Assembly (NCBI GenBank): GCA_964247055.1
Contig: OZ176051.1
Location: 1,302,001-1,366,000, forward strand
DNA length: 64,000 nt
Reading direction: 5' to 3'
Origin: Paragordius varius
Taxonomy: Eukaryota; Nematomorpha
Positions 25,401 through 36,575 of this stretch are shown here, piece after piece; position 1 is the first letter of the stretch, and every line of letters starts with the position of its first letter. The translations under genes and the position numbers were made by a program. Under the pieces are notes generated by a model, which saw nothing but the letters and a program-made list of their open reading frames with translations, ran no database searches and was not told the origin of the DNA.

Positions 25401-25532
25401 ATCAGTAAAAACTATGGCTTTGATTATCATCGCCTCTAACAATGTGGATGTGATGTGGGACGCAGAATCTTCTGTAATAGAATTAGCGTAGATTATATAA
25501 AAACAATGCAAACTAAAAAGCAGAAAATGCAT
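19425..25532 (-). CDS. Gene M3, secreted ADAMTS-type metalloprotease, nine exons, open
   Basis: Exons 5' to 3': 25335-25532, 25114-25194, 24922-25046, 24624-24773, 23360-23969, 22668-22930, 22049-22140, 20632-20967, 19425-20428; 2859 bp, 952 aa, phases consistent. Residues 1-17 are a signal peptide ([17 protein letters not shown]). The catalytic domain follows at once, with no prodomain, cysteine switch or furin site. The zinc motif HEIGHLLGMKHD is at 180-191 (His180, Glu181, His184, His190), split by intron 4; the Met-turn YIMD has Met220. Next come a disintegrin-like region (about 389-440), TSP1-1 with WGHWGPW (448-454), Cys-rich (about 507-655), spacer (about 656-795, [20 protein letters not shown], typical of ADAMTS), and TSP1-2 and TSP1-3 (807-952). 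Many N-x-S/T sites. Expected role: zinc-dependent cleavage of extracellular matrix or secreted substrates; substrate unknown. Exon 8 has a tandem AAGCAG acceptor. Confidence 0.92.
21003..21282. mobile_element. TE-2 copy in M3 intron 7
   Basis: Left end TACAGTAAAATTT is clear; internal inverted arms (ACGGACAAAATGTAAAAATA against TTTTCACGTTTTGTCCGTAT) are intact, but the right terminal CAATTTTTACTGTA is deleted. Confidence 0.65.
21620..22040. other. Unit-3-specific insertion in M3 intron 7
   Basis: About 420 bp replace a dozen bases present in the other units (ATGTTTTCATAAT). The segment starts near CTAGTAAAAAAAATTAAAC and ends near TTACAAATAAGATTG. No inverted ends, tail or open frame of note. 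Source unknown. Confidence 0.55.
22176..22420. mobile_element. TE-1 copy in M3 intron 6
   Basis: TACCATTTACAGTTC left end and GAATTGTAAATGTA right end (one base lost in the terminal GGTA). Starts 36 bp upstream (in transcription) of the exon 7 acceptor. Confidence 0.75.
23195..23288. mobile_element. TE-4 Helitron, 3' remnant in M3 intron 5
   Basis: Only a short internal piece, a run of C, the two hairpins and the CTAG end remain; a deletion removed the 5' part together with adjoining intron. The hairpin bases have drifted (ACTCGGACTGCGTAGTAGCA). Followed by a (TA)n stretch. Confidence 0.7.
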
Positions 25533-25869
25533 TATTAAATACTTTTAATTTAATGTAAAAGATTTTTTTCTTACAATGGCATCGCACCAAATGGTATTCG
25601 GAATATGCTGCATAACTTAATACTTGCTTTAATTATTAATGAAAATATTCAATGGCTCATGTTTCCATACTTATGCCTATATGAATAGTACACACTCTAT
25701 TTGTATCTACATTGTTGCAAAAGCTAATTGTTTATATCAAACACAATAATAACATTAATTTGAGTGTGGGAAATGCAAGTTAGTATGGTGGTGAGAAGTT
25801 GACTGTTTTATTGTAAACGCGTTACGCAGTTTGAGTAAATTTACGCTTGTATTTGTCGTACAATTTGAG
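25533..25869. promoter_or_regulatory. Shared M3/B3 intergenic region, candidate bidirectional promoter
   Basis: 337 bp between divergent starts of M3 and B3. Carries the CGCGTTACGCAGTTTGAG block close to B3. Because M3 is an open copy, this is the most useful version to test. There is no room here for an unseen prodomain exon unless it lies beyond gene B. Confidence 0.55.
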
Positions 25870-26050
25870 ATGGAAACAGATAATAATGAAATGGGGAATG
25901 AACAAAAAGATCCTCCGGTCTTACCTCCCCCATATAAGGAAGAAATTGAACCTCAAGCTCCAAAGTTGGAAAACAATAATGGAGCCATTTTATATCCAAA
26001 TACTACCCAATTAATAACGCAAAATCCAAATTCTACTGCCTTCCAGAATG
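25870..26050 (+). CDS. Gene B3 exon 1, PPPY-containing N-terminal fragment
   Basis: Starts METDNNEMGNEQKDPP; PPPY is followed by KEEIEPQ. Donor AATG then GTCATT. The exon 2 acceptor (TATACAG) is kept, but only 17 bp of exon 2 (26094-26110) remain before sequence that replaces it in units 1 and 3. Unspliced reading would give 65 residues ending HLY. Truncated like B1. Confidence 0.55.
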
Positions 26051-26600
26051 GTCATTTATATTAAAATATATTAATATCTTTTTTTCTATACAGGATACCA
26101 TCATGGCATTATTTATGGAAAAATGCATATAAAATATGCTAATATCAATTCCGTGAGCCCGAAAAAATTTTGTTTATCGAAAATATTTTAAAAATAATTA
26201 AATATTTATCTTTTATAAGTTTTCATCTTCGTTTTACTTAAAATAATAAACGTTAATGGTTCCACTATTAAAACATGTAAAGAATTTTCATCATAAATTT
26301 ATTTCAACTGTAATGTTGTTCAATAAAAACAATATGTTAAATTGTATATATAAACATCTTCCCATTTTATTTGCAAATGGACTCCTAATCAAATGCATAT
26401 GGTAAAATACAAGTGTTTCAAGGGCAATCTTTATCAATTTTAGTTACCGGGTTCAATATTTAGAAAATCCATAATAATAAATAAGATACGTGTCACGAGT
26501 TTAAAAAACTTCAAAAAAGCATATTTTATTGATTGCTTATCTTTGTGTGCCTTAATTTATTAATTTTGGATTGATCAAAATAATTTCCGTAAAATTGAAT

Positions 26601-26759
26601 TGGGTGGCAAAAAAATGTTAGACTCATAAGCAAAAGACCTGACTTAAGTGTTTTTTTTATCACCAATCTTCGAGTGTACACTTGATGGCTTAAGTGAAGT
26701 TGCTCAACTTCCCACGCTTGACTTAGAAGTCAAGTGCCACTTTTTTATCATGCCACCCA
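26601..26759. mobile_element. TE-6 copy after B3
   Basis: Ends TGGGTGGCA and TGCCACCCA are exact inverted copies over nine bases here, better than in unit 1. Internal CTTGACTT/AAGTCAAG pairs. Confidence 0.45.
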
Positions 26760-27505
26760 ATGAATGCATAGTTAAACATGGATGGTGAAGATAGCGAGGA
26801 GCATCTTGAAGCTTCATTCCAAAAAATATTACTAACAGTTGTTATGAACTACATATAAAAAGCAAAAAAAATGAATTTTTTGGTGTGGGCTCTGAAAGTC
26901 GCAAATTTTCGCTCTTCTAAAATGGGCTACTTTTCATAAAATAAAATATCAACTAAAATATTTTTATAGCATAGTTTTATCAAAAATTAATTTTTGGAAA
27001 ACTTTGTTGAAGCATACCTTAATTATATTGAGGTATTATGGAAACGGTATAAAAACGCTTTAAAACATTATAAAACACACTCTTAATTAGATAATGCTTA
27101 ACATTTTTTCACCTAAGAATTTTAGTACAAAGCGTCTGCTTAAGTGGTGAATTTTTGTAAAAAACACATATTTGCTTTATCTTAAAGACTTGGTTCCTGT
27201 GGTGTATTATTAACAATCATTTTTTATAAAACTAACATACTAAAACTAAGTTTTATTAGTGGCTCTGGTTAAACCGCGGTCATAAAAATTTAACATTCCA
27301 TATAAAACCATTAAATTTTCCGGTTTTTATGGTGCAAGCGCTTAAAATGGAATTGTGTTCTAAAAAAATTTTCCGAAACTTTGATTAAAACAGACCCATA
27401 TCTAGACCAATTATAGTTTTATCCAAATAAATAACATCATATTAAATATTTTTTTCATCTATTTATTTAATTTTAGATATGTAGCTTTGTCATTTTATTC
27501 ATGAG

Positions 27506-27646
27506 TCGAAGGTTATGAACAACTCACTTAGAAATTTTATCAATAGAACAGGATGGCAAGAAATTTTTGCTTATGGCAATGATTGTTTTATAATTCAAAA
27601 TATCAATAATCAAAATATTAACATGCGAAAAGTGGCTAAAACGAAT
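27506..27646 (+). pseudogene. Decayed exon upstream of A4
   Basis: Homolog of 17818-17960 with in-frame stops soon after VEGYEQLT and lost bases in the middle. The end MRKVAKTN with a GTATAT donor-like site is kept. Confidence 0.4.
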
Positions 27647-28161
27647 GTATATATATTATTAACATAATCTACACAGATTGATAAACTCTGCCATTGCTAG
27701 ATTAGTAAGTTTTTTTACCCATAATTAAGGGATATTTGACCTTCCAGATTTAATAATATATCAACGGAATGGCGCATATATAAATGAAATGTAAGACTAT
27801 AACTAAAACAAACCTATATGTTTTTTTGGTAAATTGTATAAAAATATTATAAAAGCTTTTAGATAAATAAGACATAATGAGGTTACTAGAAATAATTGTT
27901 AATAAAATACATTTATTTTTGTGGCCCCTTACGATAGTTTTCGACATTTATACATCCGTGTATCTATGCATATTTTAATAATTTAATTCCCATGATAGAA
28001 CCCAAGAGACATCCATGAATTTGTGTTAATGTGAATAAAAACGAGAGTCGCCATAAATCACACAACGGAAATAATATATGTTAATTTTTAATTTTCGTTA
28101 TTAAATTTTTTAGGTTAATCAAATTGAAGATATTTATAAATAACGCCTGGATACTTATATA

Positions 28162-28462
28162 TACTAATTACAATTCAAATTTACCCATAAACAATTTAAA
28201 TTCACCCTTGAACAATTCAAATTCACCCTGAAATAAATTATATGTTTTTTAAGATTAAAATTTACCTTATATTTTTATATTTTTTAAAAAATAAAATTAG
28301 GTTTTAAATTAAAATAATATTGAAAAATATAAAACTATGCCACAAAGATATATTTCATATTAATAAATTATATTAGTTTGAAAACACATTTATTTTTAGG
28401 GTGAATTCGAATTGGAGGATGAATTTAAATTGGTCAAAGGTGAATTTGAACTGTAAATGGTA
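28162..28462. mobile_element. TE-1 copy upstream of A4
   Basis: Left end changed to TACTAATTACAATTC, right end CTGTAAATGGTA intact. Three subterminal repeats of the AAATTCACCCT type on the left arm. Confidence 0.75.
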
Positions 28463-28524
28463 TAATTTTAAAGATTTACTGTTAATATATAATTTTATAA
28501 GAACGTATTTACAATTTTAGAATT

Positions 28525-29079
28525 ATGAGTTTTAACAATTTAACATTGGTCGCGTTAACTTCAATACCGTATTGGTATGGGGTAGGGGAGGTGAAATATT
28601 GTTTTTATGAAAAAGGACATTACAAATATTCACTTCAACAATATTATTCATGGCGCCCAGATACCTTTGAATGGGAAAGAATTGGTTTAACCGAAGATCA
28701 TCTGACGAAAAAAATTGAACCCTTTTATAGTCATTATATTTTACATATAAAATATCCAGAAATTAGAGAAATTATATACTGTAATCGTTATAAGGAACAA
28801 GATTATACAAATGTTGATGGTAATGATAGGAATAAAGTTGCAAACATCATAAAAGAATATGTTGAAAAATACAAAGCCCTGCAGAATAATGAATTGAAAA
28901 CTGCCATAAATTCATTGCCAATCAAATTATTTGAACAGTCTACGGATGTAACCACAGAACTTACAAATGTAGACCTTATCGATGATTCGACTGAAATTTC
29001 TTCCAGAAAATTTAACAGTTGGTGGCTTTTTACAGAATGTTATTTCAATAATCCGTTGTATACCATGAATATGCATTAA
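28525..29079 (+). CDS. Gene A4, unknown 184-aa protein
   Basis: Full-length open copy, same length as A3. Its own changes include EKGHYKYS, DTFEWERIGL and IIYCNRYK, adding a third cysteine. Bases 28559-28684 of this copy are repeated without visible mismatch inside exon 5 of M4, about 6 kb to the right; the copy-specific GGACAT and ATACCTTTGA identify A4 as the source. Function unknown. Confidence 0.72.
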   Translation: MSFNNLTLVALTSIPYWYGVGEVKYCFYEKGHYKYSLQQYYSWRPDTFEWERIGLTEDHLTKKIEPFYSHYILHIKYPEIREIIYCNRYKEQDYTNVDGNDRNKVANIIKEYVEKYKALQNNELKTAINSLPIKLFEQSTDVTTELTNVDLIDDSTEISSRKFNSWWLFTECYFNNPLYTMNMH

Positions 29080-30698
29080 GAGATATTTTCTGGATTTTTT
29101 AAATAAAACAATTACTAAACAAAACATTTATTATTTACAAGGGCACGGTCTAGAAACCAAAGGTTTTTGTCTATATCGAAAACATATGCTATCATCAATT
29201 AAATCCTTTAGCGACGGGTCTTTGACACAAAAAACTGACCGATACTGTAATGTTGGGCTGAAATATAAAGAGGATTCGTTTTTCGAATGGTATGATGGAT
29301 AAGTTGTATTAGCGTCCTTTGTTGTTTCGCGGCAGAAACAAGGTTGCCAGTATCCTAACCACCAAAAAGGGAGACAAGTAAAATTATTGCATTTTCGGGA
29401 TAAAGTTGCTATAGGTTTTGGTTGAGGACAAAGTTTATCGCTCACTTTGAGTCCAGATATGGAATTGGCACAGAAATAACCCTTATTTTGTGTGCCACCC
29501 CATTTGTTGTTATTAGAATTTTCAAAACTACATTTTTAATTGCATGGACTCCAATCAGTTAAGGCCCAGATGTATGATGCGTTGGTGGGATCATTGGAAT
29601 TTAAACTTATGTTTGGCTTTACAGATTTGTGATAATAGGTGATAGATATATTGATCGAAACATTTAACTGAGTAATAAGAACATAAACTATGAGATCTTT
29701 TTCGAGTGGACCCACGATAGAAATAAATTCTTGCTGACTTTTTTCGGTTGAAGTATAGTTATAAACTACGGCTTTTACAGCCGATGAACTTTTTACCCTA
29801 TGCACCCCAAACCAGGTGATTGTTAAATTGCCATTAAGCATATATTCGGCATCCTGTGCATAAGCCAGAGCTAGATAATTAGCATTCTCACTCATTTCTT
29901 GAATGGTTATTTGTGTTGCATCTCTTGGAATGGTTGCTACACTCAAATACGAGCTTGCATTGTTCTCCAAAAAACTATCCTCAACTTGACTCATGTTAAG
30001 ATAAACATAATTTTCCACTTTTTTGCAATTTTTATTGTGTCCATCACAGATGAGACAATTATCTTTCTTAGCTCGGCTCTCGAGTCGTCGATCGCAAGCT
30101 ATCGGATGACAACGCCCTTCTATACAAACACCATCTATAAACAAAGGAATTATTTAAGATAATTTAGAAATATTAATAGGCCTAAAGAGTTTCTTATATC
30201 CAGCTTTTGTCAAATAAAACTGGCGGAGTTGAAAAAATCGTTTATTTTACCTATGCACCGTTTACCCGATTAAGAAAAATATATTTTTAACCAATAATTG
30301 TAATATATCAAAATAACTTTTACTTACTGTATTCGATATCACTTTTAATTTCTAGTGGCGTGTGTTCAAATCTAGCACTTCCCATATAACACAAAGTCCC
30401 ATCTCGCAAACTGTGAGCATAGGAATCAATCATTTCTAAGCTAACATTTTTCGTAATATTTGGATGTGAAATTAAACTTTGCGATTCATTTAGTTTTTCC
30501 TCGTTTGGCACGGATGATTGATATTCCGATTGAATATTTTTGCAGTTTAAGTGACAGGCAGGGGCGCCATACATAATGGTTTGATAGTCAAAAATCCAAG
30601 TAGAATTGCATATTCCTTTAACTTTACAACCATACTCCTGACATTGATAATTAGGATTGTATTCTGATTAAATATATTGTGATTTATTATGTTTTAAT

Positions 30699-32104
30699 TA
30701 CAGTAAAAATGGAAATTTTAGCGACAAAATGTAAAATAAAGACATTTTTTTCAAAAAATAACCATACTTTTTTAAACCTTAATTTATCCTATAAATAACA
30801 TTTAATTACAATTAAATACATAATTGATTGTGTTACCAATTTACATACACTAGACAACAAATTTTAACTTTTTTTAACTGCCATTCTTGTAAATTTAAAA
30901 TTTTTTTCATTAAAGTACATAATTAGTATATCTGAAAAGAAAATTGGTCTAGCATGGAAGAATTTTTTTATATTAGAGTTTATCGATAATTTTTGGCCCC
31001 GATTTAACATTAAACTCGAAATTTTGAAAATTTAAAGTTTTAGATATGAAGCCATGTATTTTATATTCGAAAGAGCGCAGAAAACTGAATCTTTTAAATG
31101 GTAGTAAGTCATTTAAATCAATCGGATGTAAAAGATATTTGGATTTAAATGGTCGAAATTTTCAATCCCTGAATAAGTCAAGAATTTTCACATACAAACT
31201 AATTTGAAAATCATATAAATTATTTTAATATAATTATTATGGTTATATTTGTATTTAATTTAAGAAAAATGTTTGAAAAAGCTTTTGGTTTGCTTTTTAA
31301 ATAAAAATTATTATTATCATAAATATTTTGCCTAGTGGATACTAAAATGCATAGTTATAACTGTAAATTTATTACATAATGGCTATAAAAGATCAAAAAT
31401 ACCTTAAACTTTGTTTTTATCTTTAAAATTTCGAAATTATCAGCCTCGTAAAGAAAATAATTTAATATTGATGAGATGGTAATTTTTAAACAACAAAAAA
31501 CTTAAAAACGGCTGTTTTGAGTGACATAAAAGCAATAAAAAAATGTTTTAATCAAAAAAACTTTCTTGTGTTATCTTTTTTGGACATTCATCTCAATCTA
31601 AACAAAGTTTGAGCTATTTTCATCCATTAGTTTTAAAAATATAATAATTAAAAAAAATGCTCTCGTTTCGCGCGTTTGTCGCTCTTTGTGTCCAATATTA
31701 ACTGTCAATGTAATACATATTGGTATGCATTTTATAGAGTTTTTAATACTCTTTCGAATGATATATTACAAATGGGCATTACTTGTATATTTTCAAAGAA
31801 AAACATTTTTTAGTAAAATTTTGCTAAAGAGGGCGCATAATCAAAAAAATCAAATTATACAAAATTCTTTCATCGAGTTATAATTTTTATTTCAGATTTA
31901 CTGTTAGAATGATACTAAATATCAGAAAATGCAAAAAACTCGAGTGGTAGAAAAATTTGTTGTCTAGTGATATCTATATTATACTTTGTATTTTAAAAAT
32001 GAGTTCTATTTGAAAAAATCAAGATTAAAAAAGTATGGTTGTCTTTTAGAAAAATATTTATCTTTATATTTTCACGTTTTGTCCGTATAATTTTTTTTAC
32101 TGTA
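30699..32104. mobile_element. TE-2 copy in M4 intron 7, interrupted by TE-3
   Basis: Outer ends TACAGTAAAAATGG and TTTTTACTGTA with TA at both borders; arms as in other units. The middle is split by the 1122-bp TE-3 (30848-31969), so TE-3 arrived later. Confidence 0.75.
30848..31969. mobile_element. TE-3, complete non-autonomous TIR element
   Basis: 1122 bp with perfect 18-bp inverted ends (CACTAGACAACAAATTTT), flanked on both sides by ATA; other units read TTACATTTCTATATT at this place, so the target duplication is ATA or TA. No transposase frame inside. Also contains GCGCGTTTGTCGCTC. Truncated relatives lie after B2, B4 and B5. Confidence 0.85.
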
Positions 32105-32609
32105 AAGATGTTGATTTAAAAATGTTTTGCCAGAGTTCCAATAATAATAACACTTTTGAAAATTATAATTATGTTTTTATATATTTATATATAAGTTGAT
32201 TTAAGCAGCAAATAAGAAAAATATAGATTATAATATATTTCAATGCCACCAGATACAAATTTATCGTTGACCCTAAAAATAATATTATCATTATTTTGAG
32301 AATTTAGGTTATTCCCTTCTTGCAAGGTGCTTAGATTTAATACGAATATTAAGAATATGATTAACTTATTGTGCAAAGCTAATCCCATAAGAGACATAAA
32401 AATATCTGTTTTTGTAAAATAATATTTAGATAAAAAAATTTAACTTTTATTAATTACTATGTTTGCATAAATATTACCTTCATACTCATTTTCTTTCTTA
32501 CAATCCCTTAAGTTGCATGTTTTATAGCGGGTTTTTCGACCAACACAAAAGGTCCCATCTTTGTCGGACTTTATTAATTTATAAGATATGATCAAATATA
32601 ACTTCAAAT

Positions 32610-32833
32610 AAACCATTTACAGTTCAAATTCACCCTTAAGCAATTCAAATTCACCCTTATACAATTCTAATTAACCCTAAAATTATGTGTTTTTAAAGAT
32701 TAAATATATTTTTTTACATTTTTAAAAATGAAATTCATTTAAAATTTAATACCAAGATATATTTTATATTAATGATGAGTTATATTAGCCCGACATGACA
32801 ATTCATTTTTAGGGATTTGAATTGTAAATGGTA
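32610..32833. mobile_element. TE-1 copy in M4 intron 6
   Basis: Left end AACCATTTACAGTTC, right end GAATTGTAAATGGTA. Shorter than most because the right arm lost its internal repeats. Confidence 0.72.
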
Positions 32834-33867
32834 TATTATAAATTCTGATCATAGAAAAAAGGGTATATCGAAAAAATTGATTCTTTAGTACATATTGGTT
32901 ATAAAATATTAAATCGAAATATTACTTTGTACATTAGAGGCCCTTAATTTGGAAATTATTGTAAAATATAAAAAATACCATATTAATCAAATTTGAACAC
33001 ATAAATAATAAATAAGTTATCATCAAAACAATTTCGTTTCTAAACCATAAATAAATTACATGGGATTATCACATGCCCGAGTTGATTTGGAAAGACCTAT
33101 ACCACAAGATTTACTACACGGAGTCCATGGGCCCCAATGCCCCCAATTTCCTATTTGTTGGAAAGTTTTTTCATTAAGTTGTCTAACATTCTGAGTTACT
33201 GCAATACATTCCTTGTTGTAACACCATTTATTAACTCCACAATAGGTCCCATCCTCAACCATTTTCATTTTACTGATGCATTTACCATTCACTTTACACC
33301 AGAGTGTACCACTGCATATATCCTGTTTTAGTTATCAATCAAAAGTGAGAAATTTTGAGCAAATTTATAAATAATTAAACGGTAATATACTAGTCATATT
33401 TTATGATTTGTAAAATATTACTGGTCAGTTTTAACTCATAATCAAAATTATGCAATCAATTACACCGTAAATTTTTTTTAGAATACTATAATATATTTGA
33501 TATAAAATTTTAGTGTCTTTAGAAATCTAGTCTTGTAAGCTAGTTATATATTTGTAAATATTTCATAATTGTGTAAAATTTAAATATTGTACAAATAAAT
33601 ATATATTATTGAGTATATCTCTAAAATAAATGGGAGTTATCTAAATAACAAAATTTAAATTAATAATTTAATTAACCATCCAAATTCCGGGGTAGATTGC
33701 GATTCCAAAATATTTAAACAATATTTTATAATATAAATATAATTAGAAAATTACCACCTTTTGGGACAAAAAAATCAATTACCACAATAATTATGACCTA
33801 TAAATTAAATAAAATTTGAAATATGTAAGGCTTATATCTGTGGACGAACTTTGAATATTCATATAAA

Positions 33868-34063
33868 TACAGTATGAGTAAGTATATATTGCTAGAAAGT
33901 TGTTAATTATTACCAAATAGCATATACAGCAAATATATTTATTATTAACTAATAATAGTAAAAAGTGAAAAATATAACTATAAGCCAATAATACTGCCCT
34001 TTGTTGTATATGCTATGGCAATGATTAACAACTTTCTAGCAATGTATACTTAATCTTACTGTA
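33868..34063. mobile_element. TE-5, short Tc1/mariner-like MITE in M4 intron 5
   Basis: 192 bp (33870-34061) with long inverted ends: CAGTATGAGTAAGTATATAT on the left against CAGTAAGATTAAGTATACAT on the right, both continuing TGCTAGAAAGTTGTTAAT, and TA at each border. No coding capacity. Seen only in unit 4, about 60 bp from the place where other units carry the Helitron end. Confidence 0.85.
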
Positions 34064-34633
34064 AATCAAATTTATATTCTTATGAAAATATTAATATATA
34101 CTTCTATACCGGGACAGTATGTGGTATTTCTCAGCCCCATGTTCAATTGGCATTGGTGATCTAAGTTGTATTGTGTTCCCAAAAAATCCGTGGCTATTTT
34201 AGCATTCAAAACTGGATCGTACGGTTTAAAGTGTAAAATAGTAAAGTTTCGATAGATATCTTTAAATATAGAAGGTGTATCTATGGAGTCTAGGATTACA
34301 TTTTTTATGATATGGTTTAAATTTTTTTCTTGTCCATCCACAGTTTTTAAATGTTGAATTAGGTGTTGGGACAAATTTTTTCCATAAGCCTCTGTGTCGA
34401 TGACTGTCACGTATTGAGTAAATGGTTCAAAGTATAATAACATTGACTCCTTTTCTATGATAGTTTTTGGTGGATGGGAGGAGGACATATTTTCGCTATT
34501 TGTCTTTAAACAATCTGCATTTTGTTTTTGAATGAAACCGCTTAACTCTTGATAACTACAGTTGGACCATATAAGATCGGCCTCTAAACTTTGCGGTAAC
34601 TGAGAATCCATAATGTATGGCAGTTTTTTGGAT

Positions 34634-34760
34634 CTTCAATACCGTATTGGTATGGGGTAGGGGAGGTGAAATATTGTTTTTATGAAAAAGGACATTACAA
34701 ATATTCACTTCAACAATATTATTCATGGCGCCCAGATACCTTTGAATGGGAAAGAATTGT
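34634..34760 (+). other. Gene A4 fragment inserted in M4 exon 5
   Basis: 126 bp identical by eye to 28559-28684 of A4 (SIPYWYGV to EWERI), plus one T, between GGAT and TCATTATTTTGC, which are adjacent in all other units. Sharp ends, no transposon ends, no target duplication beyond one or two bases. Looks like a templated patch made during break repair or an aborted exchange between sequences of the same unit. Confidence 0.9.
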
Positions 34761-36239
34761 TCATTATTTTGCTTTTTTTGAATTCGATTAACATTGTCCC
34801 TTAAACAAAATTCCATTGTATCGTGTTTCATACCTAATCTAACACCAAAAACAATAGATGGCCAATATATAAACTTATTCAAAAAAAATAATTTCAGTTA
34901 AGACCGATAAATGCAAAAACCTTAATTTTGAATTTATTATTTTGGATGTCATATTTTACAGTAAAACTTTTGTTTTAGATAAATTATTTTTTGTTATTGA
35001 GATTTAAAACCGCATATAATATTAATTTTAAAACCATAAAATAAATCAGATATGTTTAGAACGGGAAAAATACTTTATTTATATTCAAGTGGTTTTCCTA
35101 AACACGCAAAATTACATCTTAGAAAGGTCATTTCTAAGTCATTTAGACTGGGATTCCCAGGGCGCTTACACACCCTTATATCCTAGGTATTAAGTAAAAT
35201 ACACCATTTTTGCCCTTTATATTTAAAGTATTAAGTATTTTCTTAAGCATCTTGTTAATTTTCTTTTGCTCAAACATATTCCCCCAAATAATTTTTTTCC
35301 TATCTCAAGTTTAAATAAAAGTAAAAAAAGGAAAGAAATAATGTACAAATGTCCGATTTCATGAGCAATAGTGAATGCTGTGCTTAGTCCAGTATCTTCT
35401 GCAATGACACAACTTCTGCCATTCTGACAAATGGAACCGACTTCGGCCATCCCTAAAGTATTACAAGGCGTGTAATTCTGAGCGCATAAATCTAATCTGG
35501 TACAAATGATTTATTAAACAAACAATTTTTAAAATATAATATTTCAGATTTACCTTATTTGTAAATGTTATAATTGCAAAAAAATAATTCTACGAAGGAA
35601 AAAATACTTTGTTAGCATAATGGCCACGTGATAAGATGGAACCAACTGACTTTCATTGAGTAATGTGTATTGCCAAGCACAGAAGCTTTTTAGGTAATCA
35701 TCAGCATTTATTGTCATATTAACGGATTTAGGCTTAATGTTATAATATTTGATTAAATATAACCGATTTATCAAAAATTTAAAATGAATTTGTTAAATAA
35801 ATTTAAAAATTACGATTGTCTTCAAATGTATCATAGAGTTCCATTCTATGGTAAGAGGGAATCCCAAACTTGAACGTTTAAATATGGAGTTAACCTTAAT
35901 GTATATATAATGTTCATTTCATAAAAATATTAATGAGAATAAAAAAGCTAATCAAAATTTAAATGTATTTAGGAAAGTTGGAATTGTTTATGTAATTTAA
36001 AAACTTAAAATATACCTGAGTATATGTAGATATTGACTTACCGAATGCATCAAAGTATATAAGTAAGCTTCAACATCATAGTTTTTGTAATGCAAAACAA
36101 AAGATTGATCAGTAAAAATTATGGCTTTGATTATCATCCCCTCTAACATTGTGGATGTGATGTGGGACGCAGAATCTTCTGTAATAGAATTAGCGTAGAT
36201 TATATAAAAACAATGCAAACTAAAAAGCAAAAAATGCAT

Positions 36240-36575
36240 TTTTAAATACTTTTAACTTAACGTAAAAGATTTTTTTTCTTACAATCGCATCGCACCAAAT
36301 GTTATTCAGAATATGCTGCATTAACTTAATACTTGCTTTAATTAATGAATATATTCAATGGCTCATATTTCCATACTTATGACTATATGAAAAGTACACA
36401 CTCTATTTGTATCTACATTGATATAAAAGTTAATTGTTTATATCAAACACAATAACATTAATTTGAGTGTGGGAAATGGAAGTTAGTATGGTATGGTGAG
36501 ATGTTGACTGTTTTATTGAAAACGCGTTACGCAGTTTGATTAAATTTACACTTGTTTTGTCGCGTACAATTCGCC
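36240..36575. promoter_or_regulatory. Shared M4/B4 intergenic region, candidate bidirectional promoter
   Basis: 336 bp between divergent starts. Differs just before the B4 ATG (TTCGCC in place of TTTGAG), which improves the start context by putting CC before ATG. Confidence 0.5.

Larger units (their letters stand above)
26111..28161. other. B3-A4 intergenic region
   Basis: Same arrangement as in unit 1: shared block, TE-6 (26601-26759), palindromic block (about 27262-27335), decayed exon (27506-27646), then AT-rich sequence. No intact gene seen. Confidence 0.65.
18757..28462. repeat. Tandem unit 3
   Basis: The only unit in which both A3 and M3 read open from start to stop. It has a unit-specific insertion of about 420 bp in intron 7 and only the last ~95 bp of the intron-5 Helitron. 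Confidence 0.93.
29131..36239 (-). pseudogene. Gene M4, ADAMTS-type metalloprotease, broken by a gene A fragment
   Basis: Exons 5' to 3': 36042-36239, 35814-35894, 35608-35732, 35347-35496, 34102-34838, 33060-33322, 32478-32568, 30328-30663, 29131-30134. Exon 5 is 127 bp longer than in other copies because 34634-34760 is a piece of gene A4 in the opposite reading sense, breaking the frame between the zinc motif and the Met-turn. Exon 7 has lost one base (CATCTTTGTC for CATCGTTTGTC), and exon 9 has a stop where others read Asn-Lys-Lys-Cys in TSP1-2 (about 29537). Exons 1-4, 6 and 8 remain open. A clear pseudogene. Confidence 0.9.
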
